10,284 nt of DNA from Chloroflexi bacterium UBA2235. Lineage in GTDB: Bacteria > Chloroflexota > UBA11872 > UBA12225. Made by a program: the position numbers and the translations under genes. Shown here in pieces: positions 5,754-10,284 of this stretch. Numbering within the stretch: the first letter of the stretch is position 1; each line of letters opens with the position of its first letter. Where the stretch lies: assembly GCA_002347925.1 (NCBI GenBank), contig DDYL01000133.1:15145-25428 (forward strand). Direction: 5' to 3'. Under the pieces are notes generated by a model. It was not told where the DNA came from and ran no database searches. It saw nothing but the letters and a program-made list of their open reading frames with translations.

Positions 5754-6830
5754 TTAGCCAACGAATGCAGGTAATGGCAATGAGACCGAGGCCCCAGTCT
5801 CCATCGCCCGCAGACCTGCCTGCAATATTTCCTGCGCATCCCGCGAGATTGCCGGATTGACGATTCCCTCGAATGGCAGCCCATTCTTCAGGCAGTGTGC
5901 GAAGTACGCGGGCCCGGACGCGAAGTGCGCAGGCAAGTCAGGGGCGACCACAGTCTCAACGGTCTGCTTCCATGGACCGTCACCCATGGCCACCAGCACC
6001 TCACGGTTCTGGTTAGGTGGGATGGCAATCGTGCCCTCCGACCCGTAGATCAGGATTGGCAAAGGTGTGGGTGTAGCGGGTTGCGACCACGTCCCCTCGC
6101 AGATTGAGTGGCCTCGGGGGTAACTCAGGACCATCACGGCATTGTCTTCCACGGTCATGTGTTCACGGACGTACCGGCCACCGACCCCGGTCACCCGCGA
6201 AGGTTGGCCCATGAACCATCGGGATATCACTGCACCATAGGAACAGAAGTCGATTGCCGCCCCACCGCCATTGAGGTCGCGATCCATCAACCATCCCCAA
6301 CCTATGCGGGACACTGGGTCTCCTGACGCAAAGTTGGCGGGCGGACCTTGGTGGCCGAAGCGAGCGTGAACCTGCCAGACGTTCCCGATCCGGCCGGACG
6401 ACGCAAGATGGTGAGCATGTTGGAATGCCGGTGACCACGTGGTGGGCCAGTTGATCATCAGGCGGACACCGCCGCGAGCGACAGCCGACTGCATTGCCTC
6501 GGCAATCTGCAGAGACGACGCCATCGGTTTTTCCTTCATCACGTGAAGGCCGTGACGCGCTGCAAACTCCACATCCGCGACCGCGTCGCGATTGTTGCGG
6601 TTCGTGATCAGCGCCTCAGGCCGCCCATCCGCAAGCATCGCTTCGGGCGTGTGAAAGATGGGCACGCTCGGAAAACGTTCGGCGAGAAATGTCCTGTGCT
6701 CATCGTCATCGATGACCATGCCGACGACAACTATTTCATCGCATGCCAAGGCCTGGTGCAACAGTCCCGAGAAGTGCAAGTGGTCGGCAGATACAAAACC
6801 GACGCGGAGTGGCGTGCTGGGTGTGGACAT
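5754..6830 (-). CDS. Gfo/Idh/MocA-family oxidoreductase
   Basis: This 358-residue protein belongs to the Gfo/Idh/MocA family of NAD(P)-dependent sugar, inositol and pseudo-sugar oxidoreductases. The signature EKP is at residues 100-102 (VMKEKPMA), followed by the substrate-domain segment NGGGAAIDFCSYG (187-199) with Asp194 and Tyr198 at the usual catalytic positions; Lys101 is the expected catalytic lysine. The N-terminal cofactor strand reads RVGFVSADHLHFSG (9-22) rather than the usual GxGxxG/A, so the dinucleotide site is atypical. I chose the ATG at 6830 over an in-frame TTG at 6833 because AGGAGG (complement of 6835-6840) is 4 nt from the ATG but only 1 nt from the TTG. It is the last gene of a three-gene operon, 48 bp after the hydroxyacid dehydrogenase. 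Its substrate is unknown, probably a polyol, sugar or derivative. Confidence 0.88.
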   Translation of the reverse strand: MSTPSTPLRVGFVSADHLHFSGLLHQALACDEIVVVGMVIDDDEHRTFLAERFPSVPIFHTPEAMLADGRPEALITNRNNRDAVADVEFAARHGLHVMKEKPMASSLQIAEAMQSAVARGGVRLMINWPTTWSPAFQHAHHLASSGRIGNVWQVHARFGHQGPPANFASGDPVSRIGWGWLMDRDLNGGGAAIDFCSYGAVISRWFMGQPSRVTGVGGRYVREHMTVEDNAVMVLSYPRGHSICEGTWSQPATPTPLPILIYGSEGTIAIPPNQNREVLVAMGDGPWKQTVETVVAPDLPAHFASGPAYFAHCLKNGLPFEGIVNPAISRDAQEILQAGLRAMETGASVSLPLPAFVG

Positions 6831-6834
6831 CAAG

Positions 6835-6840
6835 CCTCCT
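6835..6840 (-). promoter_or_regulatory. Ribosome binding site deciding the MocA-family start
   Basis: AGGAGG on the minus strand. It is 4 nt before the ATG at 6830 and too close to the in-frame TTG at 6833, which argues for the ATG. Confidence 0.7.
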
Positions 6841-6878
6841 CAAATTGGGTATCCAGTGATTGGGAACCTGGTCGGTAG

Positions 6879-7955
6879 CTACTGAGCTGGACCACCCCGG
6901 CGGTTCGCGAGGGTGCGGGAGGTCACATCGAATTGGGTGACATGGCCGTGAAAGAAGCGATCCAGTTCGTCCACCATCAATCGGAAGAAGGCCTGCCTGG
7001 TGCTTGACGTGGTGCTGATGTGTGGAGAAAGGAAGACGTTCGGCAACCGCTTGATCTCCGAATCTGCCGGGATCGGTTCCGGATCGAAGACGTCAAGGCC
7101 GGCCACGATGTCACCGACGCGCAACCGTTCGATCAATGCATCCGGATCGACGACGGCACCGCGCGACACGTTCACGAATACTGAGTCCGACCGCAGCCAC
7201 GAAAGTTGTTCGGCGCCGATCATCCGGCGCGTTCCGGGCGTAAGTGGTGCGAGGCAGACGACCACGTCCGAGTCTGACATGACGTGCTTGAGCGACGTGG
7301 CACGGAAACCAATCGCATCGGCCATCTCGCGGGGCAGGTATGGGTCGTAGACCTGGATGCGGCACTGGAATGCCTTCAGGAACTGGATCAGGCGCCTCCC
7401 GATGTGCCCGCAACCGATCAGACCAACCGTCTTTCCCCAGAGATCGCCATCCACGAACCCGTGACGCGTGCGGCGGGTGAGGTGCCGACTGTCATGCGCC
7501 TTGGGTTCGATCATATGCCGGAAGTGTTCACCTGCGTTGCGCAACGAGATGATGATCAGACCCAGGGCCCATTCCGCAACGGGGTACGACGACCCGTTGG
7601 TGGTGTCGACCACGGTAATCCCGCGTTCCCAAGCCGCTTCGACGTCGAACCGGGCCGCAAATCGATCCCCCTCCAGTTCCCCGACAAACCGCAGTTGCGT
7701 CGCACTGTCCAGCAGGTTGGCGTCGATGCGGGGGGATCCGTGACAGACAACCACCGCGTCAGCCCCCTGGAGATGTGATCGCACTGACTCGCGGGCCGTT
7801 CCGTCAGCGTTGGCCTGGAACTCCGGTCCGCCTTCGGCCCGGACCCATTCCCAACTGGCAAACCCCTCCAGACGGGCGAGGTCAACCGGGTCAAGGTAGA
7901 CATCACGGACTGCCTTGTTGCAGACGACGACGACGTGGGGACGCTTTTCAGACAT
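6879..7955 (-). CDS. NAD-dependent D-2-hydroxyacid dehydrogenase
   Basis: This 358-residue protein is a D-isomer-specific 2-hydroxyacid dehydrogenase, the family that interconverts 2-keto acids and D-2-hydroxyacids (D-lactate, D-glycerate, formate and phosphoglycerate dehydrogenases). The NAD-binding motif GCGHIG is at 181-186, with Asp204 (VYDPY) at the position that favours NAD over NADP. The catalytic triad is present: Arg265 (VSRGAVVD), Glu293 (DVFDPEP) and His312 (LSPHIS). It is somewhat longer than typical 310-330-residue members, with an extended N-terminal catalytic lobe and a basic stretch (about 152-168) before the NAD domain. There is no ACT regulatory domain. AAGGA (complement of 7964-7968) lies 8 nt before the ATG. 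It is the middle gene of the operon, 36 bp after the luciferase-like gene. Substrate unknown. Confidence 0.92.
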   Translation of the reverse strand: MSEKRPHVVVVCNKAVRDVYLDPVDLARLEGFASWEWVRAEGGPEFQANADGTARESVRSHLQGADAVVVCHGSPRIDANLLDSATQLRFVGELEGDRFAARFDVEAAWERGITVVDTTNGSSYPVAEWALGLIIISLRNAGEHFRHMIEPKAHDSRHLTRRTRHGFVDGDLWGKTVGLIGCGHIGRRLIQFLKAFQCRIQVYDPYLPREMADAIGFRATSLKHVMSDSDVVVCLAPLTPGTRRMIGAEQLSWLRSDSVFVNVSRGAVVDPDALIERLRVGDIVAGLDVFDPEPIPADSEIKRLPNVFLSPHISTTSSTRQAFFRLMVDELDRFFHGHVTQFDVTSRTLANRRGGPAQ

Positions 7956-7991
7956 GTCAATTTTCCTTGACCGGACCGGTCTCGGGTCGGT

Positions 7992-9026
7992 TCAGGCACG
8001 CCAACGGGGCATGACTTCGTCAGCGAACAGGCGCATCCCGTCATGGGATGGGAAATCCGCAAACCACAGCATCAGGTGGGACACCCCCTCGTGGGCATAT
8101 GCCTCAAGTTGGGAGTGGACTTCGTCTGGGGTGCCAATCAGCCAGTGCGACGCAACATCCTCGGGCAACGGCGGCGCATCGGCCGGTGAAGCATTCAGGT
8201 AGTTGACGATGGTGGCATTCGCAGGAATGCGCGGAGAGATGGGCAGGGCGGCGCACTCCTCGAGGATCTCGCGAACCGCCGACCGGGTGGGGGCGATCAG
8301 GATCTGGATCTCCAGACTGCGGGTCAGCGCGTCCGGGTCACGTCCGGCGCGGGTACAGGCCGCCGCCACCTTCGCCCATCGCTCACCGAACTGCTGTGGA
8401 GAGACCGGCACGCTGTTCCAACCGTCGGCATACCGGCCGATGATGTCCAGGTATGCGTCGTCTCGAACCTCACCCAACCAGATCGGAGGGCGACGCACCG
8501 GTTTGGGCAGGCAGACCGCGTCCATGGTGTGGAAGTGCTTGCCTGCGTAGTTGACCGTTGCGCCAGACCAGAGTTGGGTGATCAGGTCCAGGCTCTCGTC
8601 AAGGCGTTCAAGCCGCTCACTCGCCGGTCGGTCGGGGTAGCCGTACGCGCGCTGCTCATCAAGACCCCATCCCGCATCGAAGAAAAAGATGAACCGGCCA
8701 TCAGAAAGTGCATCAAGAGTGGATGTCATCTTTGCGGTCAGGCTTGGCTGCCGGAAGGCATCGGACATGTGGATCGTGCCGAGTTGGATGCGGCTCGTCC
8801 GGCCAGCCAGGACGCTGAGAGTGGTCCATCCCTCCAGGATGCCGCCGTCAACTCCATGGATGAAGTGGTCCGCCATCCACAGCGAGTCGTAGCCGAGACG
8901 CTCTGCCTGCACGCCCGCTTCAACCGCTGCCTTTGGATCGAGCGCTGACCAGCGTGGTGTGCGGAAGAACGCCGCCCCAGGATTGGCGAAACACGGAATG
9001 CAGAGTCCAAAATCCATCGACGACAT
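7992..9026 (-). CDS. LLM-class flavin-dependent oxidoreductase
   Basis: This 344-residue protein is a luciferase-like (bacterial luciferase/F420 reductase fold) TIM-barrel oxidoreductase. Family hallmarks are AERLGYDSLWMADH (41-54), the central LSDGRF...AGWG segment near residues 107-121, and PPIWLGEVRDDAYLDIIGRYADGWN in the second half. The C-terminal GTPDEV-x6-A-x2-GVSHLMLW region is also typical. Members use FMNH2 or coenzyme F420 to oxidise or reduce diverse organic substrates, including desulfonation and ring monooxygenation. The cofactor cannot be decided here. AAGGGG (complement of 9034-9039) lies 7 nt before the ATG. It is the promoter-proximal gene of the minus-strand operon and is divergent from the nitrile hydratase-like genes, with 125 bp between the starts. 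Confidence 0.9.
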   Translation of the reverse strand: MSSMDFGLCIPCFANPGAAFFRTPRWSALDPKAAVEAGVQAERLGYDSLWMADHFIHGVDGGILEGWTTLSVLAGRTSRIQLGTIHMSDAFRQPSLTAKMTSTLDALSDGRFIFFFDAGWGLDEQRAYGYPDRPASERLERLDESLDLITQLWSGATVNYAGKHFHTMDAVCLPKPVRRPPIWLGEVRDDAYLDIIGRYADGWNSVPVSPQQFGERWAKVAAACTRAGRDPDALTRSLEIQILIAPTRSAVREILEECAALPISPRIPANATIVNYLNASPADAPPLPEDVASHWLIGTPDEVHSQLEAYAHEGVSHLMLWFADFPSHDGMRLFADEVMPRWRA

Positions 9027-9108
9027 GCCCGTTCCCCTTCCGGCGCACGATAGGCCGGTGACCGCTGGACCGGGAGTCTATCGCGACGGACACACCCGCG
9101 GTAGTGTG

Positions 9109-9129
9109 GGAAACTCCTCACGCGTTTCC
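9109..9129. promoter_or_regulatory. Dyad upstream of the split nitrile hydratase-like operon
   Basis: GGAAAC (9109-9114) and GTTTCC (9124-9129) form a 6-bp inverted repeat with a 9-bp centre, 22 bp before the ATG at 9152. A second dyad, CACAC (9091-9095) with GTGTG (9104-9108), lies directly to its left. Both are in the 125-bp divergent intergenic region. They could be operator half-sites or leader hairpins. No confident -35/-10 pair is seen. Confidence 0.3.
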
Positions 9130-9139
9130 AGGCAGGATC

Positions 9140-9143
9140 GGAG
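9140..9143 (+). promoter_or_regulatory. Ribosome binding site fixing the beta N-half start
   Basis: GGAG, 8 nt before the ATG at 9152. An in-frame GTG at 9104 would add 16 residues but has no Shine-Dalgarno sequence, so 9152 is preferred. Confidence 0.55.
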
Positions 9144-9151
9144 TTGGCGCC

Positions 9152-9508
9152 ATGACGGCAGCGGAAAGTCACAGGGCAGGGACATTCGCCACCAAATCTG
9201 GTGAACCGAGGCGCCACCACGACGTTGGGGGGCTTGCGGCCGGACCAGTGGACACTTCCACCCACGACTTAGATGAGTGGGAGAAGCGAACCGATGCGCT
9301 GGTCTATCTGCTTTCCGCGCGGAAGGCCATCCGGGTAGATGAACTGCGCCGGGCGATCGAAAGCCTGGGTCCGGCGGAATACGCCGACGCGACCTACTAC
9401 CACCGTTGGCTCCATGCCTTGACCCGCCTCCTCCTTGAAAAGGGGGTCCTGACGGTCTCGGGGCTCGCAAATGAGCTTGCGCGCCTGAACGCCCACGACC
9501 GCGAATGA
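9152..9508 (+). CDS. Nitrile hydratase beta N-terminal-half subunit (thiocyanate hydrolase beta-like)
   Basis: This 118-residue protein corresponds to only the N-terminal half of a nitrile hydratase beta subunit. It shows the HDVGGLAAGPVD opening (23-34), DEWEKR (41-46), and the helix VDELRRAIESL (62-72) followed by YADATYYHRWL (77-87) and EKGVLT (96-101). Arg66 aligns with the catalytic arginine of characterised enzymes (beta Arg56 in Rhodococcus, Arg52 in Pseudonocardia), which contacts the oxidised cysteine ligands. Residue 65, just before it, is Leu; this pocket position is Phe or Val in nitrile hydratases and, as I recall, Arg90 in thiocyanate hydrolase. The C-terminal SH3-like half is encoded separately 10 nt downstream in another frame. 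This is the arrangement of thiocyanate hydrolase (scnB) and toyocamycin nitrile hydratase. The protein should assemble with the next two products. The substrate is open. Confidence 0.85.
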   Translation: MTAAESHRAGTFATKSGEPRRHHDVGGLAAGPVDTSTHDLDEWEKRTDALVYLLSARKAIRVDELRRAIESLGPAEYADATYYHRWLHALTRLLLEKGVLTVSGLANELARLNAHDRE

Positions 9509-9518
9509 GACGACGACA

Positions 9519-9812
9519 ATGACCACCACTGCAACCCAGCACACCATCGGTGACCGTGTGCGCGTTCGTCGTGCGTTCCCTCCCGGACATTTCCGCACTC
9601 CGGCGTATGTTCGCGGGCGGACGGGAGTGATCGTAACGGTCATCGGGACCTTTCCGGATCCGGAGGAACTCGCGTACGGACGCGACGGCATGCCTGGGCG
9701 GACGCTCTACCGGGTGCGGTTCAACCAGACAGACCTCTGGACTGACTACACCGGATCCCGGGCCGACACCCTGGACATCGACCTGTACGACCACTGGCTT
9801 GACCAAGCGTGA
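9519..9812 (+). CDS. Nitrile hydratase beta C-terminal-half subunit (thiocyanate hydrolase alpha-like)
   Basis: This 97-residue protein is the SH3-like C-terminal half of a nitrile hydratase beta subunit. The domain starts at HTIGDRVRVR (8-17), continues with PPGHFRTPAYVRGRTGVI (21-38), and ends with LYRVRF (63-68), DLWTD (72-76) and DIDLYDHWL (86-94). Arg26 in PGHFRTPAY aligns with the second catalytic arginine of the beta subunit (Arg141 in Rhodococcus). The ATG at 9519 has no good ribosome binding site and follows the previous stop by 10 nt, so translational coupling is likely. This frame has a stop at 9486-9488, so a fused beta subunit would need an indel within about 20 bases. The gene corresponds in position to scnA of thiocyanate hydrolase operons. 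It is probably part of an alpha-beta-gamma complex with its neighbours. Confidence 0.86.
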   Translation: MTTTATQHTIGDRVRVRRAFPPGHFRTPAYVRGRTGVIVTVIGTFPDPEELAYGRDGMPGRTLYRVRFNQTDLWTDYTGSRADTLDIDLYDHWLDQA

Positions 9813-9830
9813 GACCCATCCATGGGGTCT
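9812..9830 (+). other. Intercistronic hairpin between beta C-half and alpha genes
   Basis: AGACCC (9812-9817) pairs with GGGTCT (9825-9830) around a 7-nt loop, beginning on the last base of the stop codon at 9810-9812 and ending 10 nt before the GAGG Shine-Dalgarno sequence at 9841. There is no T tract, so it is more likely an mRNA stability or processing element than a terminator. Confidence 0.35.
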
Positions 9831-9850
9831 CCGAAGGCACGAGGAACGCG

Positions 9851-10284
9851 ATGAACACTCCGCATGCCCACCAGCCACGCACCGCCGAGGCCGGCATCCT
9901 GCAAGATAATCCCGACTACCTCGCCCTCGCGGTCCGCAACCTTGTGGTCGCCAGTGGCCTGATCTCCGACGATGAGTTCGAGAACGCCGTGGCGTTGCGG
10001 GTTCCAGGCATCCCTCCGGCGGCTCATGTCGTCCTCAAAGCGTGGCGCGACCCGGACTTCAAGGCACGACTGCTTGACGACCCGCACGGTGCCTGTGCCG
10101 AGGCGGGTTACCCGGTTCCGACCACGGCACCGCGTGTCGGGTTCTTCGCGAACACCCCGGACATCCATCACGTCGTCGTGTGCACCCTATGCTCGTGCCA
10201 CTCCAGGCCGCTTCTGGGGGTCCCCCCGGCCTGGTACAAGACCCACGAGTACCGGGCCAGGACGGTACGGGAACCGCGCGCCGT
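9851..10284 (+). CDS. Cobalt-type nitrile hydratase alpha / thiocyanate hydrolase gamma subunit, partial
   Basis: The reading frame stays open to the window edge, giving 144 complete residues; the C-terminus is missing (family length is about 200). It has the alpha-subunit layout: helical N-terminus (22-45), VLKAWRDPDFKARLL (61-75), FFANTPDIHHVVV (98-110), and the metal site CTLCSC (Cys111, Cys114, Ser115, Cys116). Thr in that motif indicates non-corrin cobalt rather than iron; Cys114 and Cys116 would be the oxidised ligands. GVPPAWYK (123-130) and YRARTVREPR (134-143) follow. At +3 after the last Cys, where nitrile hydratases have Trp, this protein has Arg119, as reported for thiocyanate hydrolase (gamma Arg136). 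GAGG at 9841-9844 supports the ATG at 9851. The 38-bp gap from the previous gene holds a hairpin. An activator gene, needed for cobalt loading in both enzyme types, is expected just downstream. Confidence 0.9.
   Translation, partial: MNTPHAHQPRTAEAGILQDNPDYLALAVRNLVVASGLISDDEFENAVALRVPGIPPAAHVVLKAWRDPDFKARLLDDPHGACAEAGYPVPTTAPRVGFFANTPDIHHVVVCTLCSCHSRPLLGVPPAWYKTHEYRARTVREPRA

Noticed and set aside
9489..9518. The beta-subunit split as a frameshift pseudogene or sequencing error
   Set aside because: Considered seriously, because the halves are in different frames and a single indel here would give a near-normal length. It is disfavoured because the break lies exactly in the interdomain linker, the C-half has its own ATG, both catalytic arginines are kept, and the order matches the known three-gene thiocyanate hydrolase operon. 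Raw reads or orthologues are still needed to exclude it.
9078..9878. Minus-strand open frame opposite the split beta-subunit genes
   Set aside because: The plus strand encodes two well-matched nitrile hydratase beta halves with conserved catalytic residues; the antisense frame has no family signal.
9746..10171. Minus-strand open frame opposite the alpha-subunit gene
   Set aside because: It overlaps the strongly supported alpha subunit and shows no motif.
1..10284. Mobile element, CRISPR array, tRNA or rRNA
   Set aside because: No transposase or integrase protein, no regularly spaced direct repeats, and no cloverleaf or rRNA-like sequence was seen on either strand.

Overview
The window is GC-rich bacterial DNA, densely packed with metabolic genes. 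I see no transposase, integrase, tRNA, rRNA, CRISPR array or phage gene. The mix of families (intradiol dioxygenase, creatininase family, SMP-30 lactonase, GMC oxidoreductase with a gluconate 2-dehydrogenase subunit 3 partner, MocA-type and D-2-hydroxyacid dehydrogenases, luciferase-like monooxygenase, nitrile hydratase) fits a heterotrophic soil or aquatic bacterium. Chloroflexota is my best guess, but this is inference from gene content and Actinomycetota cannot be excluded.

Layout. 1-335: leader region without a gene, ending in two back-to-back hairpins and a ribosome binding site. 336-1067 (+): exported intradiol ring-cleavage dioxygenase homologue, convergent with 1148-1933 (-), a creatininase-family amidohydrolase. 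That gene diverges from 2010-2600 (+), a cysteine-rich zinc-ribbon protein of unknown function; a 7-bp inverted repeat lies between the two starts. 2684-5661 (+): SMP-30 lactonase, GMC flavoprotein with a Cys4 motif, and gluconate 2-dehydrogenase subunit 3 homologue. This looks like an operon for oxidising a sugar to a lactone and opening the lactone. A perfect 10-bp inverted repeat (5681-5729) separates it from a convergent three-gene minus-strand operon (9026 down to 5754): luciferase-like oxidoreductase, D-2-hydroxyacid dehydrogenase, Gfo/Idh/MocA oxidoreductase.

Divergent from that operon, at the right end, is the most interesting locus. Three consecutive plus-strand genes encode a cobalt-type nitrile hydratase/thiocyanate hydrolase-like enzyme whose beta subunit is split into two separate polypeptides (N-half 9152-9508, C-half 9519-9812), followed by the metal-binding alpha subunit (9851 to beyond the window edge). 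The same split and gene order are known from thiocyanate hydrolase (scnB-scnA-scnC), and a three-subunit form is known for toyocamycin nitrile hydratase (ToyJKL). Both catalytic arginines of the beta subunit are kept, one on each half. The predicted pocket residues are mixed: one resembles thiocyanate hydrolase (Arg119 in alpha), the other resembles nitrile hydratase (Leu65 in the N-half). The substrate therefore cannot be assigned from sequence alone.

The overall picture is an accessory catabolic region for oxidation of sugars and hydroxyacids, aromatic or enol ring cleavage, and hydrolysis of nitriles or thiocyanate. No regulator is encoded in the window.
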